Positions 1 to 6,822 of a stretch of DNA of 16,356 nucleotides are shown in pieces. The position numbers and the translations under genes were made by a program. The stretch comes from Firmicutes bacterium CAG:460. GTDB lineage: Bacteria > Bacillota_I > Bacilli_A > RF39 > UBA660. The notes beneath the pieces were generated by a model. It made no database searches and had not been told where the DNA came from. It saw only the letters and a program-made list of their open reading frames with translations. The stretch spans positions 1-16,356 of the forward strand of contig FR899767.1 of the NCBI GenBank assembly GCA_000437355.1, read 5' to 3'. Within the stretch, counting starts at the first letter, position 1; the number at the start of each line of letters is the position of its first letter.

Positions 1-683
1 ATATTGTAAAGTAACATATCTATAAAATAGTTTTTATTTCCATCACTAACTTTATATTGATTTCCTACCCACATAAAACCATTTCCTAGTTGCAAAAACA
101 CACAACTTAATTGTGAATAAATTAGTTTTTCTAAATCACTCTCTGACTTTATTTCTTTATCTTTTAATTCTAATAAAATAGGATTTTTAAAGTTGTTTGT
201 TATCGCTGGGACTTTTGTAGGCACAACAATATCAATTTTATCTCGTTTATGTTCCAGTCTTTCATAAGAATTATTTTTTATTTCTTTTTCTAATTCCCTT
301 CTTGATAAATTGTTTTCTAAACATAAATTAATATAATAATTTCTTTTGTTTTCATTTTTTATTGGTAAAAGCACCTTTATTATTGTCCAATTCAATATTC
401 GCTCCACTGGAGCGAATATTGGAAAACACAAATAAAATTGGCGAAATCGCGCTAAATTGGCATACGTGTAGCCTTTTCCATATTCCTCAGTTAGTTTTTC
501 TGCCCATATTTTTAATAGTTCATTACCATATTTAGCTTTCTCTTTTCCGCCTTGAGCTTCCACTATTAATCTACCTACATTCCAATAACATTCTACTAAT
601 TCCATATTAGCATTTGTTTCTCTGATAGCTTTTCCTATTTCTACTTTTTTAACATAACTATTTACTTCATCATAATAATTCAT
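1..683 (-). CDS. yhcG: YhcG/DUF1016 family PDDEXK nuclease, C-terminus beyond window edge
   Basis: This gene reads leftward from an ATG at 681-683 and runs off the window, so 227 residues are visible. A strong ribosome binding site (AAAAGGAGG, 690-698) sits 6 nt before the start. The N-terminal half has the DUF1016_N pattern: NxELxxCYWxVGRxI at about 25-40, then EYGKGYTYANLARFRQFY, a Trp-led segment and the NYYINLCLENNLSRREL block followed by NSYERL. The second half begins the PDDEXK-like nuclease domain (LGNGFMWVGNQYKV, then YFIDMLLYN); the ELK catalytic strand lies past the edge. Family members are putative nucleases, often found near defence or restriction genes; the substrate is not established. 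The segment between FYLCFP and the NYYIN block reads FAPVERILNWTIIKVLL instead of the more usual LSWSHY-type sequence, and it is encoded over a perfect inverted repeat. Confidence 0.85.
   Translation of the reverse strand, partial: MNYYDEVNSYVKKVEIGKAIRETNANMELVECYWNVGRLIVEAQGGKEKAKYGNELLKIWAEKLTEEYGKGYTYANLARFRQFYLCFPIFAPVERILNWTIIKVLLPIKNENKRNYYINLCLENNLSRRELEKEIKNNSYERLEHKRDKIDIVVPTKVPAITNNFKNPILLELKDKEIKSESDLEKLIYSQLSCVFLQLGNGFMWVGNQYKVSDGNKNYFIDMLLYN
393..421. repeat. Perfect 14-bp inverted repeat inside the yhcG coding sequence
   Basis: The left arm CAATATTCGCTCCA (393-406) and right arm TGGAGCGAATATTG (408-421) are exact reverse complements separated by one base. On the minus strand they encode about ten residues, from the Ile after FYLCFP to ILN before the Trp. 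The arms hold a GC-richer core (CGCTCCA) than the surroundings, so the mRNA or extruded DNA hairpin should be stable. There is no trailing U-run, so it is not an ordinary terminator. The function is unknown. Confidence 0.9.
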
Positions 684-822
684 TTGTTTCCTCCTTTTAG
701 AAATAAATACAATTTTTTCCTTCATATATATATATATTTCCTAAAAGGGTCAAATTTTTGCACTTTTTTTGAAACTTTTTTTATTATAAAAAAAATTCCC
801 CGAAAATACGAGAAATTTTGTC

Positions 823-836
823 CTAAAAATTTTTAG
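823..836. promoter_or_regulatory. 14-bp palindrome at the predicted yhcG transcription start
   Basis: CTAAAAATTTTTAG is a perfect palindrome lying just downstream of the -10 box at 841-846 and covering the expected start site near 834. That is a classic operator position, and a decayed XRE-type regulator gene lies nearby. Palindromes made only of A and T at the core arise readily in such AT-rich DNA, so the regulatory reading is an inference. Confidence 0.3.
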
Positions 837-840
837 TCGC

Positions 841-869
841 AAAATACGCTTTACATTTAAAAATGTCAA
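841..869 (-). promoter_or_regulatory. Sigma-A-type promoter for yhcG
   Basis: Read on the minus strand there is TTGACA (869-864), a 17-bp spacer and TATTTT (846-841). The -35 is a full consensus match. Transcription would start near 834, giving an untranslated leader of about 150 nt before the yhcG ATG at 683. Confidence 0.6.
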
Positions 870-906
870 CGTACTTTACAAAATTAATGTAAATAGCTTT
901 ATTTGG

Positions 907-921
907 TACTCAAATTGAGTA
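907..921. repeat. 15-nt palindrome TACTCAA-A-TTGAGTA
   Basis: Two exact 7-bp arms separated by one base are followed on the plus strand by ATTTTTAAAA. It could be a small operator or a weak terminator. It lies about 40 bp upstream of the yhcG -35 box. No assignment is possible from sequence alone. Confidence 0.35.
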
Positions 922-1067
922 TTTTTAAAATATATACGTTTTAACTATATTTACTAATTTGTTTAAAATATCTTTATTATTATACTTATCATTTTTCTAT
1001 CTTATCTTTTACTATTTAAAAACTATACCTGTTTTCATAAATTTGTTAGTCAAGACCTCATACTAAT

Positions 1068-1302
1068 ATTTACAATACTATAAGGAAAAACATTAGAAAG
1101 TATCTATTAGAAAAAGGGATAACTTCAGCAGAACTTGCCGAAATGGTTGATCTTTCACATGATTTTATAAGGCAAATACAAAGTGAAAAAGTAGCATATA
1201 ATTTTTCAGTAGATACACTTTATATAATAGCTAAAGCTTTAGATGTACCAATAGATCTCTAGTAACAAAAGAAGAAGTTAAAGAAGAAAAAATAGTTTCT
1301 TA
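1068..1302 (+). pseudogene. Decayed XRE/Cro-type HTH regulator (start lost, C-terminal frameshift)
   Basis: Translation from 1068 gives a recognisable XRE-family DNA-binding domain: KNIRKYLLEKG, then TSAELAEMVDLSHDFIRQI (the helix-turn-helix) and FSVDTLYIIAKALDVPIDL. The codon where homologues usually have Met is ATT (1068-1070); no ATG, GTG or TTG with a ribosome binding site begins this frame. At about 1257-1263 the frame hits TAG, but a shift of one base continues naturally as VTKEEVKEEKIVS to a TAA at 1300-1302, as if one T had been lost from CTC-TTA-GTA-ACA. Both lesions point to a dead gene. A sequencing error could explain the frameshift but not the missing start. The HTH also lacks the usual Gln of the TQEELA motif (here TSAELA). 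Confidence 0.75.
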
Positions 1303-1319
1303 AATTGAAACTACTTTTT
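1288..1319. terminator. Bidirectional intrinsic terminator between the HTH pseudogene and the SDR gene
   Basis: Arms AAAAAATAGTTTC (1288-1300) and GAAACTACTTTTT (1307-1319) pair along 13 positions. The single imperfect position is a G-U wobble on the minus strand and an A-C mismatch on the plus strand, so the hairpin favours minus-strand (SDR) transcripts. It has A-runs and T-runs on both sides and overlaps the SDR stop codon. Confidence 0.7.
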
Positions 1320-2075
1320 CTTTATCCCTAATTTTTTACCTTGAATATGATAACAATATATAAGTTGTAATCTATAAGGAATTAATCTTAACAAAAATAT
1401 ACCAAGTTTAATTCTTAGAGTTGGAACAATAATCATTTTTTTCTTAAACATTTTATCTATAGCATATTCTGCCACATATTTTGGACTTGCTTCTTTAATA
1501 CTAAATTCCCCCATAGCAACCTTATTAAAATTAGTATTAACAGGTCCTGGACATAAAGCAGAAACTACAACATTACTTCCGCTTTGTCTTAACTCTTCAT
1601 TAATAGCCATCGTAAGTTTAAGAACATAATTTTTAGTAGCATAATAAGTACTAAGTCTAGGACCTGCCATAAAACCTGCACTTGATGCAACATTTAATAT
1701 ATAACCTTTATCTTTTTCTACAAAATCTTTTAAAAATAATTTAGTTAAAATATGATATGCTTTAATATTTAAATCAATCATTTCAAGTTCACGTGTTAAA
1801 TCCGCTTCAGTAAATATTCCAAACAAACCAAAACCTGCATTATTAATTAATATATCAATATTTTCATCTTTACACATTTCATACAATTTAAAAACATTCT
1901 TTTCTTTAAGTAAATTAAGTTCTATAACTAAAACATTTACTTTAACATTCTCTTTGATTTTTAACATTTCTTCTTTATTTCTAGCAACAAGTATTAAATC
2001 AATACCTTTATTTGCTAAAACATATGCCATATTTTTTCCAATACCACTTGAAGCTCCAGTTATCAACGCTTTCAT
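1311..2075 (-). CDS. Short-chain dehydrogenase/reductase (classical SDR, DltE/YqjQ-like)
   Basis: This 254-residue protein is a classical short-chain dehydrogenase that would use NAD(P)H to reduce or oxidise a carbonyl/alcohol group; the substrate cannot be read from sequence. Visible motifs are the cofactor loop TGASSGIG (6-13), the structural NNAG (78-81), a catalytic Ser at 131/132 and the catalytic YxxxK pair Tyr144/Lys148, followed by CPGPVNT (175-181). The basic, hydrophobic C-terminal tail (about 215-254) resembles SDRs that act on lipid-like substrates near the membrane. The start is supported by AAAGGAGG upstream of the ATG. It lies 48 bp downstream of ppaC on the same strand, separated by a likely terminator, so it may be only partly co-transcribed. 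Confidence 0.88.
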   Translation of the reverse strand: MKALITGASSGIGKNMAYVLANKGIDLILVARNKEEMLKIKENVKVNVLVIELNLLKEKNVFKLYEMCKDENIDILINNAGFGLFGIFTEADLTRELEMIDLNIKAYHILTKLFLKDFVEKDKGYILNVASSAGFMAGPRLSTYYATKNYVLKLTMAINEELRQSGSNVVVSALCPGPVNTNFNKVAMGEFSIKEASPKYVAEYAIDKMFKKKMIIVPTLRIKLGIFLLRLIPYRLQLIYCYHIQGKKLGIKKK

Positions 2076-2096
2076 AAACTTATTCCTCCTTTATTT

Positions 2097-2124
2097 AAAA
2101 ATGAGCATTAGTAAACTAACACTC
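2097..2124 (-). terminator. Intrinsic terminator after ppaC
   Basis: On the minus strand GAGTGTTAG-TTTA-CTAATGCTC forms a 9-bp stem with two G-U pairs and is followed by ATTTTT. It begins at the ppaC stop codon and ends just before the ribosome binding site of the SDR gene, so some read-through into that gene is plausible. Confidence 0.6.
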
Positions 2125-3743
2125 TATTTTTTATCCTCCATAACACTTAAAATACTTGGTAAGATTTGTTTTTTTCTTGAAACCATCTTAGGTAAAAATA
2201 CTCCTTCATAAGTATCTTTAAGACCAAATGCTTCTTCAATTACTTCACTTGCTTTGGTATTATAAATTACATATGAACCATTCTTTATAATATCTGTTAT
2301 GAAAATAACTACCACACTATAATTAGTATCAGCCATTTCATTTAAAACATTCACATATTCATCCATATTTTCTTTTATTCTATCAAAATCTAATGTCATT
2401 ACTTGACCAATTCCTAAATTTTTAGAACCTACAACATAGTTTTTGAAATCGCTCTTTATTAAATCTCTAACACTCATTCCTTCAATGGATGATGCTGCCT
2501 TTATCATTTCTAAACCATATTTATCCATATCAACTTTAGCAATACTAGCAAGTTTTACAGCTGCAAATCTATCATCTTCAGTAGTTGTTGGACTAGTTAA
2601 AAGAAGTGTATCAGAAAGAATTGCTGATAACATAAGTCCCCCAATTTCCTTTGGAATATTAATTTTATTTTCAATAAACATATCATAAATCATTGTAGAT
2701 GTACAACCAACAGGTCTACTTCTAAAATTAATTGGCACATTTGTACCTATAGCACCTAAATTATGATGATCAATAATTTCCAAAATATTAGCTTCTTCAA
2801 TACCATCAACAGATTGCGCCAAATTATTATGGTCAACTAATATAACTTTTTGTTTTTCATAATCATTTGGTCCTGTAAGTCTAATTAATCCTAAACATTC
2901 CTTTTTATTGTTAATAACAGGATAATTAGTATGATTAATCTTATGTATCATTGATTTAAAATCACTAAAATAATCTTCATTATTAACAGTAACAGGATTT
3001 TTATTAATATTTATATTTTTAATATAATTACTCAAAGTTATTCTTGTAGCAATTTGAAAACTATCAAGTTCAGATGCAATAATATTAACCTCATTTTCTT
3101 GAGCTTTTTTAATTATTTTCTTTTCCAAATTTATATTAAGAGGTAATATAACCAATTTAACTTTACTTTTAATAGCATAATCAAGAACTTTATATCTATC
3201 TCCCACTATTAAAATATCTTCACTATTTAAGTCAATTGCTTGTTCTAAAGCTTTAAAACTTAAACCAGCTATCAAAGTATTTCCTTTAATTATATCATCA
3301 CACTTTACAATTACTTTAGCATTTAAAGTTTCAATAATATTATCTAATGTCGTATAAACTTGTTCTCTATTACCATTAATTAAATATCTAGCAAGTTCCT
3401 TTAAAGTTACATAACCAGTTAAAACTTTTTTATCATCAACTAAAGGTATTGCAGTTATATTATGTTTTTCCATTAATTTAAAAGCTTCATCAATACTTCT
3501 ATTTTCTTCAATAAATGCTTTTTTATCATACTTAACATTTTTAATACGTACCTTTACATCATTTAAATAACTTGGAACTGGCACATTAAAATAATTTAAA
3601 ACAAATCTTGTTTCATTATTAATATTTCCAAGTACTTTAGGAACAGTTTTATCTCCAAGTTCATTTTTCAAATAAGATAATGCAATACTTGAACAAACTG
3701 TATCAGTATCTGGACTCTTATGTCCAAAAATATATGTCGTCAT
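2124..3743 (-). CDS. ppaC: Manganese-dependent inorganic pyrophosphatase with CBS-DRTGG regulatory insert
   Basis: This is a family II (DHH-type) cytoplasmic pyrophosphatase that hydrolyses pyrophosphate to phosphate. The 539-residue length, against about 310 for the plain enzyme, is explained by a regulatory insert. Seen: metal ligands in GHKSPDTDT (7-15, His8, Asp12, Asp14), a first CBS domain (about 70-130), a DRTGG-like domain (about 140-240), a second CBS domain (about 248-298), DHN (304-306), DHH (325-327), SDTLLLTSPT (377-386) and the substrate-binding SRKKQ (522-526). Enzymes of this architecture are known to be regulated by adenine nucleotides binding the CBS pair, linking pyrophosphate removal to energy status. 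The ATG at 3743 follows GAGGG, and transcription diverges from uvrB. Confidence 0.93.
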   Translation of the reverse strand: MTTYIFGHKSPDTDTVCSSIALSYLKNELGDKTVPKVLGNINNETRFVLNYFNVPVPSYLNDVKVRIKNVKYDKKAFIEENRSIDEAFKLMEKHNITAIPLVDDKKVLTGYVTLKELARYLINGNREQVYTTLDNIIETLNAKVIVKCDDIIKGNTLIAGLSFKALEQAIDLNSEDILIVGDRYKVLDYAIKSKVKLVILPLNINLEKKIIKKAQENEVNIIASELDSFQIATRITLSNYIKNININKNPVTVNNEDYFSDFKSMIHKINHTNYPVINNKKECLGLIRLTGPNDYEKQKVILVDHNNLAQSVDGIEEANILEIIDHHNLGAIGTNVPINFRSRPVGCTSTMIYDMFIENKINIPKEIGGLMLSAILSDTLLLTSPTTTEDDRFAAVKLASIAKVDMDKYGLEMIKAASSIEGMSVRDLIKSDFKNYVVGSKNLGIGQVMTLDFDRIKENMDEYVNVLNEMADTNYSVVVIFITDIIKNGSYVIYNTKASEVIEEAFGLKDTYEGVFLPKMVSRKKQILPSILSVMEDKK

Positions 3744-3767
3744 ATAATCACCCTCATTTATAGAAAA

Positions 3768-3796
3768 ATTTTACCACACTTTTTTATATTTTACAA
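3768..3796 (-). promoter_or_regulatory. ppaC promoter
   Basis: On the minus strand TTGTAA (3796-3791), a 17-bp spacer and TAAAAT (3773-3768) with an extended TGG just before the -10 form a good sigma-A-type promoter. Transcription would start near 3761, about 18 nt before the ATG. Confidence 0.6.
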
Positions 3797-3804
3797 GAAA
3801 ATTA

Positions 3805-3833
3805 TTGACGAACATATTTTTGTTTAGTATAAT
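3805..3833 (+). promoter_or_regulatory. uvrB promoter
   Basis: TTGACG (3805-3810), a 17-bp spacer and a perfect TATAAT (3828-3833) place the start near 3840. Its -35 box is 8 bp from the -35 box of the divergent ppaC promoter, so the two probably affect each other. Confidence 0.75.
3809..3822 (+). promoter_or_regulatory. Possible degenerate LexA/DinR (SOS) box in the uvrB promoter
   Basis: CGAACATATTTTTG matches the Gram-positive SOS consensus CGAACRNRYGTTYC perfectly over the first half and the central RNRY, but only 3 of 5 positions in the second half. It starts inside the -35 box and fills the spacer, where LexA would block polymerase. uvrB is a known SOS gene in Bacillus subtilis, which makes the match more credible. 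Confidence 0.4.
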
Positions 3834-3886
3834 AAGCATGTTATTTGAAGACAATATATATAAGGTTAGATGAAAAGGAGGAAATC

Positions 3887-5827
3887 ATGTTTGAATTAGT
3901 AAGTAAATATAAACCTAGTGGAGACCAACCACAAGCTATAAAAGAATTAGTGGATGGTATAAACGAAGGAAAAAAAGAACAAGTTTTATTAGGGGCAACA
4001 GGAACAGGTAAAACTTTTACAATTGCTAATGTTATAAAAGAAACTAATAAACCTACTCTAGTTTTAGCACACAACAAAACTCTTGCTGGGCAACTTTACG
4101 CTGAATTAAAAGAATTTTTTCCTAATAACCATGTTGAATACTTTGTATCATACTATGATTATTATCAACCGGAAGCTTATGTTCCAAGTAGTGATACTTA
4201 CATTGAAAAAGATTCTAGCATCAATGATGAAATTGATGAACTACGTCATGCTGCCACTAGTGCTTTAATCAATTATAAAGATGTCATTGTGGTAGCATCA
4301 GTTTCTTGTATTTATGGTATCGGTGAAAAGTCCGAATATGAAAAAAACATGTTAATTCTAACCATCGGAGACAAAATAAGTAGAAATAAAATACTAAATA
4401 GATTAATTGATATGACTTATGAAAGAAATGATTTAGATTTTCATCGTGGAACATTTCGAGTTCGTGGAAACAACATCGACATTATACCTGTTAACGAAAA
4501 AGTAAGTGGCATAAGAATTATTCTAGAAGATGATATAGTTTCAGAAATATGTGTATTTGATCCATTAACGGGAGTTGTAACTCAAAATAAAAAATCTGTA
4601 ACAATATCACCAGCATCACACTTTGTAACAAGTAAAGAAAAATTAGAAGAAGCTTGTAACAGAATTGAAAAAGAATTAAAAGAACGTTTACAAGAATTAA
4701 AAGATGAAAACAAACTAATCGAAGAACAAAGACTTCGTGAAAGAACTAACTACGACCTTGAAATGCTTCGTGAAACAGGATTTTGTAATGGTGTTGAAAA
4801 CTATTCAAGGCATTTAGCCTTAAGAGATGCTGGAGAAACACCTTCTTGTTTAATAGATTTCTTTCCTAAAGATTTTTTACTCGTAGTTGATGAATCACAC
4901 GTAACATTACCACAAGTTCGAGGAATGTATAACGGAGACAGAATGCGTAAACAAACTCTTGTAGATTATGGTTTTAGACTTCCAAGTGCCCTAGATAACA
5001 GACCACTTAGATTTGAAGAGTTTGAAGCTAAAATTAATCAAGCAATTTATGTATCAGCAACTCCTGGAGATTATGAACTTGAAAAAACAAACAATAAATT
5101 TGTTGAACAAATTATTAGACCAACAGGATTACTTGACCCAATCATTGAAGTTCGTAAAACCGAAGGACAAATTGATAATATAATCAGTGAAATTAATGAA
5201 AGAATAAAAAGAAATGAACGTGTTTTAATTACAACTCTAACTATCAGAATGAGTGAAGAACTAACCAATTATTTAAAAGAAATGAACATTAAAGTAGCTT
5301 ATTTACATAGTGAAATTAAGACTTTAGAAAGATTAAAAATAATTCATGACCTCCGCAGTGGTATCTATGATTGTATTGTAGGTATCAATCTCCTTCGTGA
5401 AGGATTAGATATTCCTGAAGTTAGTTTAATATGTATATTAGATGCTGACAAGCAAGGATTTTTAAGAAGTAACAGGAGTTTAATTCAAACTATCGGACGT
5501 GCAGCTAGAAATGAATTTGGTAAAGTTATTATGTATGCTGATACCTATAGTGATGCCATGAATGAAGCCATTAAAGAAACTAAAAGAAGGCGAGAAATCC
5601 AAGAAGAATACAACAAAGTTCATGGAATTACTCCAAAAACTATTATCAAAGATATAAAAGAAGTTGTAACAAATGAAGTAACAGATAAAAAGAAGAAAAT
5701 TAGCAAGAAAGAAAGAGTTGAAATGCTTGAAAAACTTGAAAAAGAAATGCGTGAAGCAGCTGCAGCTATGGACTTTGAAAAAGCTATGGAACTTCGAGAT
5801 ATTTACTTCGAATTAAAAGGTATTTAA
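3887..5827 (+). CDS. uvrB: Excinuclease ABC subunit UvrB
   Basis: UvrB is the damage-verifying helicase-like subunit of nucleotide excision repair: it is loaded by UvrA and then recruits UvrC. The 646-residue protein has Walker A GATGTGKT (36-43), the damage-probing beta-hairpin with clustered tyrosines (YFVSYYDYYQPEAYVP, 85-100), the DESHV Walker B box (335-339), VSATP (389-393), the C-terminal helicase motifs ending with QTIGRAARN, and a C-terminal UVR motif of about 35 residues that contacts UvrC. The frame stays open upstream to a TTG at 3845, but AAGGAGG at 3875-3881 is correctly spaced only for the ATG at 3887. Unlike in B. subtilis, uvrA does not follow; uvrB is monocistronic and ends in a strong terminator. 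Confidence 0.97.
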   Translation: MFELVSKYKPSGDQPQAIKELVDGINEGKKEQVLLGATGTGKTFTIANVIKETNKPTLVLAHNKTLAGQLYAELKEFFPNNHVEYFVSYYDYYQPEAYVPSSDTYIEKDSSINDEIDELRHAATSALINYKDVIVVASVSCIYGIGEKSEYEKNMLILTIGDKISRNKILNRLIDMTYERNDLDFHRGTFRVRGNNIDIIPVNEKVSGIRIILEDDIVSEICVFDPLTGVVTQNKKSVTISPASHFVTSKEKLEEACNRIEKELKERLQELKDENKLIEEQRLRERTNYDLEMLRETGFCNGVENYSRHLALRDAGETPSCLIDFFPKDFLLVVDESHVTLPQVRGMYNGDRMRKQTLVDYGFRLPSALDNRPLRFEEFEAKINQAIYVSATPGDYELEKTNNKFVEQIIRPTGLLDPIIEVRKTEGQIDNIISEINERIKRNERVLITTLTIRMSEELTNYLKEMNIKVAYLHSEIKTLERLKIIHDLRSGIYDCIVGINLLREGLDIPEVSLICILDADKQGFLRSNRSLIQTIGRAARNEFGKVIMYADTYSDAMNEAIKETKRRREIQEEYNKVHGITPKTIIKDIKEVVTNEVTDKKKKISKKERVEMLEKLEKEMREAAAAMDFEKAMELRDIYFELKGI

Positions 5828-5858
5828 AAAGTATTGCAAAAACTCGCAATACTTTTTT
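5826..5858. terminator. Bidirectional terminator between uvrB and dgkA
   Basis: GTATTGC (5831-5837) and GCAATAC (5846-5852) form a perfect stem with an 8-nt loop, flanked by five A before and six T after. It ends uvrB on the plus strand and dgkA on the minus strand, whose stop codon overlaps the T-run. Confidence 0.85.
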
Positions 5859-6219
5859 AAAACAATGCTATTATTTTAGGAATAAATATAATACAACCAA
5901 CCACTGCTGCAAAAAAAGCATTAACTAAAACTGCTCCTGCAGCTATATCTTTAGCATATTTAGCATGAATTCTAATCTCCGGAGATAACAAATTTACGAC
6001 CTCTTCAATTGATGTATTAAATAGTTCTGCTCCAATAACTAAAGCAAATAATACTATGCACACTACCCATTCCCAAACCGCAAGTTTAAGTATAAATCCT
6101 AGAATTACTACAAGTAACATAGCTAATGTATGAACTTTTAAATTTCTTTCAGCTTTACAAGCCTTTTTTATACCTTCAATTGCATATTTAAAACTACTTA
6201 TTAAACTATCACTCTTCAT
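5857..6219 (-). CDS. dgkA: Undecaprenol kinase (Gram-positive DgkA family)
   Basis: This small membrane kinase of 120 residues phosphorylates undecaprenol to undecaprenyl phosphate, the lipid carrier for wall polymer synthesis; Gram-positive members prefer undecaprenol over diacylglycerol. Seen are the N-terminal amphipathic segment with CKAERNLKVH (21-30), three hydrophobic helices, the catalytic ExxxNTxIE block (Glu65 to Glu72) and KDIAAGAVL (90-98). The frame extends to a TTG at 6228, but AAAAGGA abuts that codon with no spacing, while it lies 9 nt before the ATG at 6219, so ATG is preferred. The start overlaps the end of the PAP2 gene by 11 nt, implying translational coupling. It is the last gene before the terminator. 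Confidence 0.92.
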   Translation of the reverse strand: MKSDSLISSFKYAIEGIKKACKAERNLKVHTLAMLLVVILGFILKLAVWEWVVCIVLFALVIGAELFNTSIEEVVNLLSPEIRIHAKYAKDIAAGAVLVNAFFAAVVGCIIFIPKIIALF

Positions 6220-6820
6220 TTTTACCAATCCTTTTATTATAAATATTTATATAAATTATTAAATATGCAAGTCCCAGTAAGAAACCACCTGCTACATCAG
6301 TAAAATAATGAACTCCAACATAAATTCTACTAAAACCAATAGATAATATTAATAATGATAACAAGATAATTAATATCCATTTTAAATATTTATTAGAAAC
6401 ATTTTTATAAACTAAATAAATTATTATTCCATAAAATGCCATACTTACCATAGAATGTCCAGATGGAAAACTATATCCACTTTCTTCTACTAATCTTAAA
6501 ACATTTGGTCTTGGTCTTCTAATGATATGTTTAATTACTTGATTAACTAAAGTTACTCCAACTAAATCAATTGTTATAAACCATCTATTTTTCTTACAAA
6601 ACATAAAAATTAACACACCAGCAAGTACTGTAAAAGCAACTCCACCTAATTCAGTAATTGCTTTAAGTATCGGAGTTAATCCATCATTCATTATATTATT
6701 TATTATAAAACTATAAACTTTTGTATCAATTACTAAACTATCGTAGCTTAACACACCATAACAAATAATACCAAACAATATTAAACATAAAACTACAACA
6801 AAAATACTAAACTTCTTCAT
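6209..6820 (-). CDS. PAP2-family membrane phosphatase (probable undecaprenyl-diphosphate phosphatase)
   Basis: The 203-residue protein is a membrane phosphatidic-acid-phosphatase-2 enzyme with about six hydrophobic segments. All three catalytic motifs are intact: Kx6RP (Lys97, Arg104, Pro105), PSGH (119-122) and SRx5Hx3D (Ser164, Arg165, His171, Asp175). Family members remove phosphate from lipid phosphates at the outer membrane face, including undecaprenyl diphosphate (BcrC/PgpB type). Placement between a polyprenyl-phosphate translocase (2-nt gap) and undecaprenol kinase (11-nt overlap) favours an undecaprenyl-PP role over phosphatidate or phosphatidylglycerophosphate, which remain possible. 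An AAGGG ribosome binding site precedes the ATG. The stop codon is TGA. Confidence 0.88.
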   Translation of the reverse strand: MKKFSIFVVVLCLILFGIICYGVLSYDSLVIDTKVYSFIINNIMNDGLTPILKAITELGGVAFTVLAGVLIFMFCKKNRWFITIDLVGVTLVNQVIKHIIRRPRPNVLRLVEESGYSFPSGHSMVSMAFYGIIIYLVYKNVSNKYLKWILIILLSLLILSIGFSRIYVGVHYFTDVAGGFLLGLAYLIIYINIYNKRIGKNEE

Positions 6821-6822
6821 AA

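Larger units (their letters stand above)
684..1049. other. AT-rich non-coding spacer upstream of yhcG
   Basis: I see no gene on either strand in this stretch. It contains a short AT dinucleotide run (about 724-736), the yhcG promoter (841-869) and two short perfect palindromes (823-836 and 907-921). The octamer AAAATACG occurs twice (803-810 and 841-848), the second copy overlapping the -10 box. Confidence 0.6.

Noticed and set aside
724..736. Short AT dinucleotide run as a phase-variation tract
   Set aside because: It is short, lies between the promoter and the ribosome binding site, and AT runs are expected in DNA this AT-rich.
1954..2211. Opposite-strand open frames over the SDR, ppaC, popT, Rpn, sufS and tex genes
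   Set aside because: They are antisense shadows of well-supported genes, lack ribosome binding sites and show no domain motifs.
3845..3886. Upstream TTG start for uvrB adding 14 residues
   Set aside because: The promoter places the transcript start at about 3840, leaving no room for a ribosome binding site, while AAGGAGG is correctly placed for the ATG at 3887.
6220..6228. TTG start for dgkA
   Set aside because: The AAAAGGA sequence directly abuts the TTG with no spacer, whereas the ATG at 6219 has a suitable distance.
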